A stretch of 64,000 nucleotides of DNA from Cupriavidus oxalaticus (GTDB lineage: Bacteria > Pseudomonadota > Gammaproteobacteria > Burkholderiales > Burkholderiaceae), in assembly GCF_016894385.1 (NCBI RefSeq), contig NZ_CP069812.1:3667001-3731000 (forward strand), written 5' to 3'. Of the stretch, positions 40,548 through 50,635 are shown in pieces. Position 1 is the first letter of the stretch; the number at the start of each line of letters is the position of its first letter. The position numbers were made by a program, and so were the translations under genes. The notes beneath the pieces are model-generated. The model worked only from the letters and a program-made list of their open reading frames with translations, ran no database searches and was not told where the DNA came from.

Positions 40548-42524
40548 TCAGACGCCCCAGACTTTCCAGCGCGGGCGGGTGGACTTCAACGCCGTCTCCA
40601 CCTGCGCGTACAAAGCGCGCGTGGCGCCCTGTGCACCGCCACGGGCCCGTGCCTTGTCGAAGTAGGCCAGCGCCGTCTCGCGCTGCCGCAGCCCGAGCGC
40701 CGACTCGACCACACGCAGGCATACCTCGGCATCCCAGTCGTCGCGCACCGCAAAGGCCGCGGCGAAGTCCGCCATGGCCGCTTCGTGGCGCCGCGCGGCG
40801 TTATGGACCAGGCCGCGCTGCACCCGCGGACCGGCCTGGTCCTCGGGATCGCCTTCGGTCAGCGCGACCGCCTGCTCGAACATCGGCAGCGCGCGCTCCG
40901 TGTCGCCCAGTTCGCGCCACAGCAGGCCGAAGCGGTTGTACAGCCAGGCATCCTCGACCAGCAGCGCGCGGCGCTGCTGGGCCTCGATCTCGGCCAGCGC
41001 GTCGGCCCGGTCATGCTCGTCCATGCGCGCCATCTGCCCCTGCAGCAGCGCGGAAAAATGCGCGCGCGCGTGGGCCATCGGGTGCGCGGCCTCGCTGCGC
41101 GCCTCCACCGGCAGCGCATCCAGGCGCGCGTCCATGTGTGCCATCGCGGCGCGCGCGGCCTCGGCCGGTTCGGCGCCGCCCATGGCCTTCCACGCCGCGA
41201 TCAGGCGGCTGAAGGCCCAGGTGACGTCGGCCGGGTTGCGCTCGAGCGGATAGCGGTTGAGCACCTCGCCGGCCAGCTCGACCACCTTGCCGTGCTGGCC
41301 CGCGCCGGCATGGCAGTCGAGCAGGTCGATCCAGTGGTCGATGAACTCGCTGGCGGCCATGCCCTGGCGATGCAGCGCGATGCGCTCTTCCAGGTGCGCG
41401 GCATCGGCGGGCAGGCTGCGCGCCAGCAGCCGGCACAACAAGGAATACACGTGCGGATCGGCATTGCCGCCATGCCCGGCGGCATCGCCCTGGCCGGTGG
41501 CGAAATACTGGTCGTAGCACCTCACGCCATGGCGGCACGCGGCCACCAGCGCGGGGCGCAGCGCCGCCTCGGCGGCGGGGACTTCGTCGATGAACTCGCC
41601 CAGCGCCATGGCGGCGCGGTAGTATGCGGCGCCGTCGTCGGACTTGTCGGTGATGGCCAAGCGCAGCCAGGGCTCGCGTTCGGCATCCTGCGCGCCGGCC
41701 CTGGCCAGTTGATGGCGCCAGGCCAGTTCGCGTACCTGGGCCTGCGGGTCGGGCACCTGGCGCAGGTAGACGGCCAGGTCGTCGAGCGCGCCCTGCGTGT
41801 CGCCCACGCCCCAGCGCAGCGGCGCGCGCAGCCGGCGCGCCTCGGGATGGTCGGGATGCTCGGCCAGCACGCGGGCGGCCTGGTCCGCGGCGAGCGCGTC
41901 ACCGGCAGCGGCGTCGAGCTGCAGCAGGTGCGGGTTGTCGAGCGCCACGCGTCCCAGGCAGACGCGCATCAGCGGCTCCACCGGCACGCCGGCGGCCTCG
42001 GCGCGGGCAACGTAGTCGCGCACCAGCGGCGTGATGTCCTCGGCGCCCAGGTCGGGATTCCGGAACATCAGATCGTGCCAGTAGCGCGCCGCGGCGGCCA
42101 TGTCGTTCATGCGCAGCGCGGCCAGGCCGGCGTGGAAATGCGCCGGCCACTCGCCCGACAGCAGGCCGCTGCGCTGCGCGGCCTCGTGCAGCCACGGGCG
42201 CGCCTCGGCGTCGCGGCCGAGGCTCATCAGCATGGCGCCGTAGCGGTGCGCGATCACGCCGCGCGAGGCCCAGCGGTGCGGCGGCTGCAGCGGCAGGCTG
42301 TCCAGGCGCGCAAGCGCCTCGTCCAGCACGGCAAGCGCCGTGGCGGCATCGCCGTTGTCGAAGTGCAGCCGCGCGCGCAGCGTGACGAAATCGACCACCT
42401 CGGGCCGGGCCTGCGCAAGCTGGTCGGCGATCTGCAGGGCTTCGGCGAAGCGGCCCTGGTTGGCAAGCTCGATGGCGTGGTCGTAGCTGACTTCCGGCAC
42501 GGACACGTACTGCTCCTTCTGCAT
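40548..42524 (-). CDS. Large TPR-repeat protein of unknown function
   Basis: 658 residues, cytoplasmic by absence of signal or membrane segments. Degenerate tetratricopeptide helices run through most of it, clearest at 14-50 (DHAIELANQGRFAEALQIADQLAQA), 65-105, 220-255 and 560-640, with Ala/Arg/Glu-rich helices between. No catalytic domain is recognisable. TPR proteins usually scaffold protein complexes. It starts with MQKEQYVSV after AGGAG-like purines and stands alone between the antiporter and LivJ genes. Confidence 0.72.
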   Translation of the reverse strand: MQKEQYVSVPEVSYDHAIELANQGRFAEALQIADQLAQARPEVVDFVTLRARLHFDNGDAATALAVLDEALARLDSLPLQPPHRWASRGVIAHRYGAMLMSLGRDAEARPWLHEAAQRSGLLSGEWPAHFHAGLAALRMNDMAAAARYWHDLMFRNPDLGAEDITPLVRDYVARAEAAGVPVEPLMRVCLGRVALDNPHLLQLDAAAGDALAADQAARVLAEHPDHPEARRLRAPLRWGVGDTQGALDDLAVYLRQVPDPQAQVRELAWRHQLARAGAQDAEREPWLRLAITDKSDDGAAYYRAAMALGEFIDEVPAAEAALRPALVAACRHGVRCYDQYFATGQGDAAGHGGNADPHVYSLLCRLLARSLPADAAHLEERIALHRQGMAASEFIDHWIDLLDCHAGAGQHGKVVELAGEVLNRYPLERNPADVTWAFSRLIAAWKAMGGAEPAEAARAAMAHMDARLDALPVEARSEAAHPMAHARAHFSALLQGQMARMDEHDRADALAEIEAQQRRALLVEDAWLYNRFGLLWRELGDTERALPMFEQAVALTEGDPEDQAGPRVQRGLVHNAARRHEAAMADFAAAFAVRDDWDAEVCLRVVESALGLRQRETALAYFDKARARGGAQGATRALYAQVETALKSTRPRWKVWGV

Positions 42525-42617
42525 TTTTGGTAAGCGAGTGCGGGATTATGCGCCATGAGGACGATCCGCATCCGGACAACCATCGGCACCGCAGCCGCTT
42601 TCCTTAAGCCTTTGCAC

Positions 42618-42646
42618 AAATACAAAACGCCACCCGAGGGTGGCGT
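42618..42646 (-). terminator. Terminator of the livJ-like gene
   Basis: ACGCCACCC (42627-42635) and GGGTGGCGT (42638-42646) form a 9-bp stem; read on the minus strand it is followed by TTTGTATTT. It lies 22 bp after the stop of the binding-protein gene. Confidence 0.85.
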
Positions 42647-42667
42647 CCTGCCTGGCGGGCAGACTGC

Positions 42668-43819
42668 TTACTTGCCGCCGACCGTTTCCAGCACGGTCCA
42701 CTTGCCGCCCACCACCTTATAGACGGTGATGCCGCCGTCCTTCAGGTCGCCGCGAGCATCATAGGCCAGCGTCTTGGTGGTCACGCCCTGCATGCTGGTC
42801 GCGGCCAGCACCGGCAGGTAGCGTGCCGGATCGGCCGAACCGGCCTTGACCATCGCGGCCATCATCGCGGTGGCGCCGTCATACGAGTAAGGCGAGTAGG
42901 TCTGCACCTTGGAGCCGAAGCGCTTCTCGTACTTCTTCTCGTAGGCGGCGCCGCCCGGCATCTGGTCCAGCGGCAGGCCGGCCAGGGACACCACGGTGCC
43001 TTCGGCGGCAGGGCCGGCCAGCTTCAGGAAGTTGTCGGTCTTGGACATTTCGCCCGACACCAGCGGGGCCTTGATGCCCAGTTCCTTGACCTGCTTGGCC
43101 ATCGGCGCGGACTGGGTCTCGGCGCCGCCGTAGAAGATGATGTCCGGGTTGCTGCGCTTGATGTTGGTCAGCACGGCCTTGAAGTCCACCGCCTTGTCGT
43201 TGGTGAACTCGCGGCGCACGATCTTGCCGCCGGCGGCCTTGGCGGCCTTCTCGAACTCGTCGGCCAGGCCCTGGCCGTAGGCGGTGCGGTCATCGACGAT
43301 GGCGATGTTCTTCGCGCCCAGCTTCTTCACCACGTAGGCGCCGATCACCGAACCCTGCTGGGTGTCGGAGGTCATCATGCGGAAGGTGGTCTTGAAACCC
43401 TGCTTGGTGTATTCCGGCGCCGTCGCCATGGCGATCTGCGGAATGCCGGCGCGGCTGTAGACCATCGACGCCGGGATGGTGGTGCCCGAGTTGAAGTGGC
43501 CGAGCATGCCCTGGATGCCGTTGTCGACCAGCTTCTGCGCGACCACCGAGCCGGTCTTGGGGTCGGCCTGGTCATCTTCGGAGACCAGCACGAACTTGAC
43601 TTCCTTGCCGCCGATCTTGGGCTTGGTGGCGTTCATGTCCTCGATCGCGAGGACGATGCCGTTCTGCATGTCCTTGCCATACTGGGCCTGGCCGCCGGTC
43701 ATCGGGCCGGCGTAGCCCAGCTTGATTTCCTGCGCCTGCGCGAAGGCGGCGGAGGCGCCGGTCAGGCCGGCCAGGGTCAGGGCAACGGTCAGTGCCGTCT
43801 TGTGGAATGTCGAGCTCAT
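42668..43819 (-). CDS. Branched-chain amino acid ABC transporter, substrate-binding protein
   Basis: 383-residue periplasmic receptor of the LivJ/LivK family. The signal peptide ends near SAAFAQAQ. The mature protein shows IKLGYAGPMTGGQAQYGKDM, VSEDDQADPKTGSVVAQKL and ITVYKVVGGKWTVLETVGG, standard for Leu/Ile/Val-binding proteins. AGGAG lies six bases before ATG 43819. No permease or ATPase genes are beside it, so it must use a transporter encoded elsewhere. Ligand could be a branched-chain or another hydrophobic amino acid. Confidence 0.9.
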   Translation of the reverse strand: MSSTFHKTALTVALTLAGLTGASAAFAQAQEIKLGYAGPMTGGQAQYGKDMQNGIVLAIEDMNATKPKIGGKEVKFVLVSEDDQADPKTGSVVAQKLVDNGIQGMLGHFNSGTTIPASMVYSRAGIPQIAMATAPEYTKQGFKTTFRMMTSDTQQGSVIGAYVVKKLGAKNIAIVDDRTAYGQGLADEFEKAAKAAGGKIVRREFTNDKAVDFKAVLTNIKRSNPDIIFYGGAETQSAPMAKQVKELGIKAPLVSGEMSKTDNFLKLAGPAAEGTVVSLAGLPLDQMPGGAAYEKKYEKRFGSKVQTYSPYSYDGATAMMAAMVKAGSADPARYLPVLAATSMQGVTTKTLAYDARGDLKDGGITVYKVVGGKWTVLETVGGK

Positions 43820-43998
43820 CAGATCTCCTTGGGTCCCAATTGGTGCCACGCTGTGCCGCGGTGGTGCCGGTATGGCGCCCTAAAGCGGCGTATTTTCTAG
43901 GCGCGGCCTGGCAGTGCCGCGCCCTCCTTGGTATGCGCGCCGGGACGGGATCGCCGCCACCGGTGCGCGCTTCGACAAGACGCGCGTCCGAGAATGCC

Positions 43999-46900
43999 TC
44001 AGCCGATCGTCATCAAACTTGCATTGCCGCCCGCGGCCGCGGTGTTGACCGACAGCGAGCGCTCGATCAGCAGGCGGTCGAGCGCGACGTTCGGTTCGCC
44101 TTGCGCCAGCCCCTGCACGCCGATGATCGGACCCGGGCGCGCCGCCACCTGCTCGCACACCGTGCGCAGCTGGTCGGAGTCGCCGTGGTGCAGCACCGCG
44201 TCGATGGCGATGTCCGCAGTGGTCCAGTCAGCCACCATGCGGACGCGCGATTGTACGCCCTTGGGCAGGCGCGCAAACAGCCCCTGCGCAACAGGGCTTT
44301 CCGGCCACACGGCCTGCGCGCCCACGGTCAGCACGGCACCCAGCTGCAGCGCCAGGTCGGCTTCCTGCGCGGCCAGGCACAGCACGCGTTCGCGTGGCAG
44401 CAGCGTGTAGGTGTTGCGCTCGCCGGTGGGGCCGGCCAGGGTCACCGCCAGGCCCGACGGCGATGCCTCGGCAAAGCGCGCGCAGGCGTCGGCGACCGCC
44501 GGCAGCTCGGTGCCGGCCCAGTTGCGGAAGGCTTCGGCGGCGCGCACGGCGTCATCGTCCGGGCCGACCGTCTCGGCATGGTTGGTCACGTCGGCCGCGC
44601 GCACGCTGCGTGCCACCGCGTCCTGCGGACACACCGACAGCAACCGGTGCAGGTAGAGCGGGCCGCCCGCCTTGGGACCGGTGCCCGACAGCGCCTCGCC
44701 GCCGAACGGCTGCACACCCACCACCGCGCCGACGATATTGCGGTTCACGTACAGGTTGCCCACATGGGCGCGGCTGACGATAAACGAGATGGTTTCATCG
44801 ATGCGCGTATGGATGCCCAGCGTCAGGCCGTAGCCGGTGCCGTTGATCTGGCTGACCATGGTGTCGAGCGCCGCGCGCGGGAAACGCACCACGTGCAGCA
44901 CCGGGCCGAACACCTCGCGCTTCAGTTCCTCGATGCTGTCCAGCTCGATCAGCGTCGGCGGCACGAAGGTGCCGTTGCGGCAGCTGGCGCCCTGCGCGGC
45001 GTTGGGATCGGCCTGGTGGACACGGCGACCCTTGGCGCGCATGGCATCGATATGGCGCACGATGCTGGCGCGCGCCTCTTCGTCGATCACCGGGCCGACA
45101 TCGGTCGACAGGCGGTCCGGGTTGGCCATGGTCAGTTCCTGCATCGCGCCCTTGAGCATTTCCAGCACGCGGTCGGCCACGTCTTCCTGCAGGCACAGCA
45201 CGCGCAGCGCCGAGCAGCGCTGGCCGGCCGAATCGAAGGCGGAGTTGACCACGTCGCCGACCACCTGCTCGGCCAGCGCCGAGGAGTCGACGATCATCGC
45301 GTTCTGGCCGCCGGTCTCGGCGATCAGCGGGATCGGGCGGCCGGCGGCGTCGAGACGGCCGGCGACATTGCGTTGCAGGATGCGCGCGACCTCGGTCGAG
45401 CCGGTGAACATCACGCCCTTGACGCGGGCATCGCCCACCAGCGCGGCGCCGACGGTCTCGCCGCGGCCCGGCAGCAGCTGCACCGCGCCGGCCGGCACGC
45501 CGGCCTCGCGCAGCAGGCGCACCGCGGCGGCGGCGATCAGCGGGGTCTGTTCGGCGGGCTTGGCCAGCACCGGGTTGCCGGCGGCCAGCGCCGCGGCCAC
45601 CTGGCCGGTAAAGATCGCCAGCGGGAAGTTCCACGGGCTGATGCAGACCACCGGGCCCAGCGGGCGATGGGTCTCGTTGTCGAAGCCGCGGCGGATCTCG
45701 GCGGCGTAGTAGCGCAGAAAGTCCACGGCCTCGCGCACTTCGGCGATGGCGTTGGAGAAGGTCTTGCCGGCCTCGCGCATGATGATGCCCATCAGCGACT
45801 GCATCTGCGCTTCCATCAGGTCGGCGGCGCGTTCCAGCGCGGCGGCGCGCACATCCGGCGGCGTGGCTTGCCAGATCGGCGCGGCATTGACGGCGGCCTG
45901 CAGCGCGGCGTCGACATCGGCCTGGCTGGCTTCGGTGACCTGGCCGACCACATCGCGGTGATCGGCGGGGTTCAGCACGGGCGTGGTGATGGCGTCGGCC
46001 GCGCGCGGCACGTCGGTCCCCAGCATCGGCTCGGCGACCACGCGCTCACTGGTGCCGGCCAGCAGCGCCGACGACAGCGAAGCCAGGCGGTGCTCGTTGG
46101 CCAGGTCGATGCCAGCCGAGTTGGGGCGGCTCTTTCCATACAGCGTGCGCGGCGACGGGATGCGCGGATGCGGCAGGCCCAGCGTGCCTTCGTCCCGGTG
46201 CATGGCTTCGACCACGGCGACCGGGTCGGCGACCAGTTCGTCCAGCGAGATGGTCTCGTCGGCGATGCGGTTCACGAACGAGGTGTTGGCGCCGTTTTCC
46301 AGCAGGCGGCGCACCAGGTAGGCCAGCAGCGTCTCATGCGTGCCGACCGGCGCGTAGATGCGGCACGGGCGGTTGAACTTGCCGTCGGCGGTCGGGCCCA
46401 CCACCTGGTCGTACAGCGGCTCGCCCATGCCGTGCAGGCACTGGAACTCGTACTGGCCGGGGTAGTAGCTGTGGCCGGCGATCTGGTAGATGGCCGAGAG
46501 CGTATGCGCGTTGTGCGTCGCGAACTGTGGATAGATCGCGTCCGGCACCGACAGCAGCTTGCGCGCGCAGGCCACGTACGACACGTCGGTGTAGACCTTG
46601 CGCGTGTAGACCGGATAGCCCTCCAGCCCTTCCACCTGGCCGCGCTTGATCTCGCTGTCCCAGTAGGCGCCCTTGACCAGGCGGATCATCAGGCGGTGGC
46701 GGCTGCGGCGGGCCAGGTCGATCAGGTAGTCGATCACGAACGGGCAGCGCTTCTGGTAGCCCTGCACCACGAAGCCGATGCCGTTCCAGCCGGCCAGCTC
46801 GGGCTCGAAGCACAGGCGCTCGAGCAGGTCCAGCGAGATCTCCAGCCGGTCGGCTTCCTCGGCGTCGATATTGATGCCGATGTCGTACTGGCGCGCCAGC

Positions 46901-47976
46901 AGCGTCAGCGACTTCAGGCGCTCGTACAGCTCGCCGATCACGCGTTCGTGCTGGGCGCGGCTGTAGCGCGGATGCAGCGCCGACAGCTTGATCGAGATGC
47001 CCGGGCCTTCATAGATGCCGCGGCCGCGCGAGGCCTGGCCGATGGCGTGGATGGCTTGCTCGTACGACGCCAGGTAGCGCGCGGCATCGTCCTCGGTCAT
47101 GGCCGCTTCGCCGAGCATGTCGTAGGAGTAGCGGAAGCCCTGCGCCTCGTACCTGCGCGCGTTGGCGAGCGCCTCGGAGATGGTCTCGCCGGTGACGAAC
47201 TGCTCGCCCATCAGGCGCATCGCCATGTCCACGCCCTTGCGGATGAGCGGCTCGCCGCCCTTGCCGATGATGCGCGTGAGCGCCTTGGTCAGGCCCGATT
47301 CGGTATGCGTGGCGACCAGCTTGCCGGTCAGCAGCAGGCCCCAGGTGGCGGCGTTGACGAACAGCGACGGGCTCTGGCCCAGGTGCGACTGCCAGTTTGC
47401 GCCGCTGATCTTGTCGCGGATCAGCGCGTCGCGGGTGGCCTTGTCGGGAATGCGCAGCAGCGCCTCGGCCAGGCACATCAGCGCCACGCCTTCCTGCGAC
47501 GACAGCGAGAATTCCTGGATCAGCCCCTGCACCAGGCCTTCACGACCAGTGCCAACCTTCTGTTCGCGCAGCGCGGTCGCCAGCTTCTTGGCCATCTTGA
47601 TGGCGGCCTCGGCCTGCTGCTGCGGCAGGCGCGCCTGTTCCAGCAGCACCGGCACGCAGTCGGTCTCGGGACGGCGGTAGGCGGAGGTGATGGCGGCGCG
47701 CAGCACCGACTGCGGCTGGATGCTCTGCGCGAATTCCAGGAACGGCTGCGGCGCGCCGTCGGCCGTGACCAGGTCGGAGGCGTCGGCACCATCGGGATCG
47801 GCCGAACCGGCGGCGCTGGTCTCGTGCGGCAGGTGCCCGCGCTCGACCTGTTCCAGGTAGGTGAAGATGGCCTGCTTGATCAGCCAGTGCGGCGTGCGGT
47901 CGATGGATTGGGCGACACGCTTGAGGCGATCGCGCGAGGCGTCGTCGAGCTTGACGCCGAGAGTGGTGGTGGCCAT
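43999..47976 (-). CDS. putA: Trifunctional proline utilisation protein PutA
   Basis: 1325 residues. An N-terminal ribbon-helix-helix DNA-binding domain (about 1-50, TTTLGVKLDDASRDRLKRVAQ) makes it an autorepressor; a FAD proline dehydrogenase barrel follows (about 180-560, with GISIKLSALHPRY and RLVKGAYWDSEIKR), then the NAD P5C dehydrogenase (about 640-1130) with its catalytic Glu in AETGGQNAMIV and Cys in SAGQRCSALRVL. It oxidises proline to glutamate through channelling and moves from DNA to the membrane when proline is present. Upstream GTTGCA repeats fit PutA self-regulation. ATG 47976 gives the conserved MATTTLGVKL start. Confidence 0.96.
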   Translation of the reverse strand: MATTTLGVKLDDASRDRLKRVAQSIDRTPHWLIKQAIFTYLEQVERGHLPHETSAAGSADPDGADASDLVTADGAPQPFLEFAQSIQPQSVLRAAITSAYRRPETDCVPVLLEQARLPQQQAEAAIKMAKKLATALREQKVGTGREGLVQGLIQEFSLSSQEGVALMCLAEALLRIPDKATRDALIRDKISGANWQSHLGQSPSLFVNAATWGLLLTGKLVATHTESGLTKALTRIIGKGGEPLIRKGVDMAMRLMGEQFVTGETISEALANARRYEAQGFRYSYDMLGEAAMTEDDAARYLASYEQAIHAIGQASRGRGIYEGPGISIKLSALHPRYSRAQHERVIGELYERLKSLTLLARQYDIGINIDAEEADRLEISLDLLERLCFEPELAGWNGIGFVVQGYQKRCPFVIDYLIDLARRSRHRLMIRLVKGAYWDSEIKRGQVEGLEGYPVYTRKVYTDVSYVACARKLLSVPDAIYPQFATHNAHTLSAIYQIAGHSYYPGQYEFQCLHGMGEPLYDQVVGPTADGKFNRPCRIYAPVGTHETLLAYLVRRLLENGANTSFVNRIADETISLDELVADPVAVVEAMHRDEGTLGLPHPRIPSPRTLYGKSRPNSAGIDLANEHRLASLSSALLAGTSERVVAEPMLGTDVPRAADAITTPVLNPADHRDVVGQVTEASQADVDAALQAAVNAAPIWQATPPDVRAAALERAADLMEAQMQSLMGIIMREAGKTFSNAIAEVREAVDFLRYYAAEIRRGFDNETHRPLGPVVCISPWNFPLAIFTGQVAAALAAGNPVLAKPAEQTPLIAAAAVRLLREAGVPAGAVQLLPGRGETVGAALVGDARVKGVMFTGSTEVARILQRNVAGRLDAAGRPIPLIAETGGQNAMIVDSSALAEQVVGDVVNSAFDSAGQRCSALRVLCLQEDVADRVLEMLKGAMQELTMANPDRLSTDVGPVIDEEARASIVRHIDAMRAKGRRVHQADPNAAQGASCRNGTFVPPTLIELDSIEELKREVFGPVLHVVRFPRAALDTMVSQINGTGYGLTLGIHTRIDETISFIVSRAHVGNLYVNRNIVGAVVGVQPFGGEALSGTGPKAGGPLYLHRLLSVCPQDAVARSVRAADVTNHAETVGPDDDAVRAAEAFRNWAGTELPAVADACARFAEASPSGLAVTLAGPTGERNTYTLLPRERVLCLAAQEADLALQLGAVLTVGAQAVWPESPVAQGLFARLPKGVQSRVRMVADWTTADIAIDAVLHHGDSDQLRTVCEQVAARPGPIIGVQGLAQGEPNVALDRLLIERSLSVNTAAAGGNASLMTIG

Positions 47977-48100
47977 GCGGGCAGTTCTCCGAAAACTGGG
48001 GGGCGCCGCCGGTAATACCGCGCCGATGCCACAAGGCACGGACGCACGACCGGCCGCAGCCTGTGAGCTGGCGCGATCTTACTCCCGAAAATCCAAAAGG

Positions 48101-48146
48101 TGCAACCTAGTGCAACCCTATAGTTAACCCTGATAGATTGGTTGCA
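48101..48146 (-). promoter_or_regulatory. Candidate PutA operator (GTTGCA repeats)
   Basis: Three copies of GTTGCA, the core site known for E. coli PutA, occur within 46 bp: two on the minus strand (48106-48101 and 48116-48111) and one on the plus strand (48141-48146). They lie 125-170 bp upstream of putA in the gap to priA, which is also transcribed leftward, so they probably overlap the putA promoter. Confidence 0.75.
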
Positions 48147-48171
48147 CCTACACCAGCTGCCGCAGCCCGGC

Positions 48172-50469
48172 TCATATCCGGAGCGGATCGATTTCCAGCT
48201 GCCAGCGCACCCCTTTCACCGCCGTCCCTACCTCTGCGAAAGTCTGTACCCACTCGGCCACAAACCGTTGCAGCGCCGGCCTTGACGTCGCCTCGACCAG
48301 CATCTGGGCGCGCTCGCGATTGGCGATGCGCACCATCGACATCGGCACCGGGTCGTGCAGTTGCACCTCGGCCCCCAGCTGGCATGTTTCCGCATGCCGC
48401 CGCGCCGCCTGCAGGAACTGCAGCGCCCTGTCCAGCTCGCCGTGCTCGGCCGTGACCAGCACCTGGAAGCAGAACGGGGGCAACCCGGCCTGGCGCCGCT
48501 CGCGCAACTGGCTGGCCGCGAATCCATCATAGTCATGGCGCGTCAGCGCCTGCAATGCCGGGGTGTCCGGGTAGCGGGTCTGGATCAGCACCTCGCCCGG
48601 CAGCCCGGCGCGGCCGGCGCGGCCGGCCACCTGCATCAGCGAGGCGAACAGGTGCTCGGCGGCGCGGAAATCATGGCTGAACATGGCGGCGTCGGGGTGG
48701 ACTATCCCCACCAGCGTCACGCGCTGGAAATCATGGCCCTTGGCAACCATCTGGGTGCCCACCAGGATGTCGACTTCGCCGGCGTGGACTTCGTCGAACA
48801 TCGCCTGCGCGCTGCCCTTGCGCCGGGTGGAATCCGCGTCGATGCGGGCGATGCGGGCCTGGGGGAAGCGCGCCGCCAGCGCTTCCTCGATACGTTGGGT
48901 GCCACGGCCGAGTGGCGCGATATCGACATTGCCGCAGTCCGGGCAGTGGTGCGGCACCAGGGCCTCCAGCCCGCAGTGGTGGCAGCGCAGGCGCCGCTCG
49001 GGCCGGTGCAGCACCAGGTACGCCGAGCAGCGCGGGCAGCCGGACAGCCAGCCGCAGCTGTCGCAGGCAATCACCGGCGCGTAGCCGCGGCGGTTCAGGA
49101 ACAGCAGGCTCTGCTCGCCGCGCGCCAGCCGGGCATCAATGGCTTCCAGCAGCGGCACCGACAGCCCCTCGAACAACGCGCGCTGGCGTTGCCGCTCATG
49201 GTTCAGGTCGACCAGCCGCACGGTTGGCAGCGCGGCATCGGCCTGCGCCCGCTCGCGCAGCACCAGCTTGCGGTACGTGCCCTGCCCTGCTCGCCACCAG
49301 GTTTCCATCGACGGCGTGGCCGAACCCAGCACGACCGCGATGCCGCGCTGCTTGGCGCGCCACACCGCCAGGTCGCGCGCCGAATAGCGCAGCCCTTCCT
49401 GTTGCTTGTAGGACGTATCGTGCTCCTCGTCGACCACGATCAGTGCCAACGCCGGCAGCGACGCCATCACCGCCATGCGCGTGCCGAGCACGATGCGGGC
49501 CTCGCCGCGGTGCGCGGCCAGCCACTGCAGGCTGCGCTCCTGGTCAGCCAGGCCGCTGTGCAGCACAGCCAGCGGCAGGTGCGGGAAACGCGCGGCGATG
49601 CGCGATTGCAACTGCGGCGTCAGGTTGATTTCGGGGACCAGCATCAGCACCTGGGCGCGCGGGTCGCGCTCCAGCACAGCGTGCATGGCGTGCAGGTAAA
49701 CCTCGGTCTTGCCGCTGCCGGTGACGCCGTGCAGCAGGAAGGGAGCGAAACCCCGCGCCTCGGCGATCGCCTGCACCGCGGCGCGCTGCTCGTCGTGCAA
49801 GGCGGGGGCTGCGGACGGCGCTTGCATCGGCGCGGTCGGCAGCAGCAGCCGGGCGGTGCGATCGGCTTCGACCCAGCCGGCAGCCTGCCATTCGGCCAGC
49901 CGCGCCGGCGCCGCCGCGCACAGCGCGCGCGCATCGGCCAATGCCAGTGGCTTGCCGACGGCCGCGCATTCGGCGAGCGCTTGTGCCAGTGCCCGCACGC
50001 TGCGGGCGCGCGGCGGCACGGCGGCCAGCAGGTTATCCACATGCGCCGGCAACAGGCGGTATTCGTCGGTGCGGGCACGCTGTGCCAGGCCTGGCCAACT
50101 GTCGGCTTCACGCAACGCCGGCGGCAGCGCCGGCAGCATGACTTCGCCGAGGCGGCGCTGGTAGTAGCGTGCGGCAAACGCCGCCAGCGCGATCCAGTCG
50201 GGCGACAGCGGCGGCATCCAGTCCAGGCGCCGGGCCACCGGGCGCAGCCGGTCCGTGGGCACATCGGAAGTGGCGGCGCGTTCCACGGCCACGCCGACCA
50301 GGCTGCGGCGGCCAAAAGGCACCACGACCAGGTCACCGGGCGCTACCTCGGGCGTTGCCAGATAGTCGAAGCAGTCGTCGGCAGGTGTGTCCAGGGCCAC
50401 ACGGACGATCGGCGGCGCGATGGCCGGGTCGTCACTCAGCTCGGTGGCGACACGGCTATCGTCCGCCAT
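48172..50469 (-). CDS. priA: Primosomal protein N', replication restart helicase PriA
   Basis: 765-residue superfamily 2 3'-5' helicase that recognises stalled forks and reloads the replisome. The N-terminal 3'-DNA binding domain (about 20-115) is followed by Walker A GVTGSGKT at 248-255, VVDEEHDTSYKQQEG (DEEH box) and the zinc site with pairs CDSCGW, CPRC, CHHC and CPDC. Motifs QMVAKGHDF and QVAGRAGR complete the helicase. It is separated from putA by the operator region and from hemE by 522 bp. Confidence 0.96.
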   Translation of the reverse strand: MADDSRVATELSDDPAIAPPIVRVALDTPADDCFDYLATPEVAPGDLVVVPFGRRSLVGVAVERAATSDVPTDRLRPVARRLDWMPPLSPDWIALAAFAARYYQRRLGEVMLPALPPALREADSWPGLAQRARTDEYRLLPAHVDNLLAAVPPRARSVRALAQALAECAAVGKPLALADARALCAAAPARLAEWQAAGWVEADRTARLLLPTAPMQAPSAAPALHDEQRAAVQAIAEARGFAPFLLHGVTGSGKTEVYLHAMHAVLERDPRAQVLMLVPEINLTPQLQSRIAARFPHLPLAVLHSGLADQERSLQWLAAHRGEARIVLGTRMAVMASLPALALIVVDEEHDTSYKQQEGLRYSARDLAVWRAKQRGIAVVLGSATPSMETWWRAGQGTYRKLVLRERAQADAALPTVRLVDLNHERQRQRALFEGLSVPLLEAIDARLARGEQSLLFLNRRGYAPVIACDSCGWLSGCPRCSAYLVLHRPERRLRCHHCGLEALVPHHCPDCGNVDIAPLGRGTQRIEEALAARFPQARIARIDADSTRRKGSAQAMFDEVHAGEVDILVGTQMVAKGHDFQRVTLVGIVHPDAAMFSHDFRAAEHLFASLMQVAGRAGRAGLPGEVLIQTRYPDTPALQALTRHDYDGFAASQLRERRQAGLPPFCFQVLVTAEHGELDRALQFLQAARRHAETCQLGAEVQLHDPVPMSMVRIANRERAQMLVEATSRPALQRFVAEWVQTFAEVGTAVKGVRWQLEIDPLRI

Positions 50470-50635
50470 CGGATCTGACCTGGTGCATGTCCATTGCGCA
50501 ATCGCTGTGCATGAGTCGGCAGTACGGCGGGCGCGAGCGTTTTTGTGTGCGGCGCAACATCAACTTAAAGTAAAACTTCAAATGTGGCCCTAAGTCGATG
50601 ATAGATGACTGGTTTTCCACTAATTCCACCGCCCC

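Noticed and set aside
43792..48015. A 1407-codon plus-strand frame opposite putA
   Set aside because: Shadow frame of putA caused by high third-position GC; no ribosome site or domain.
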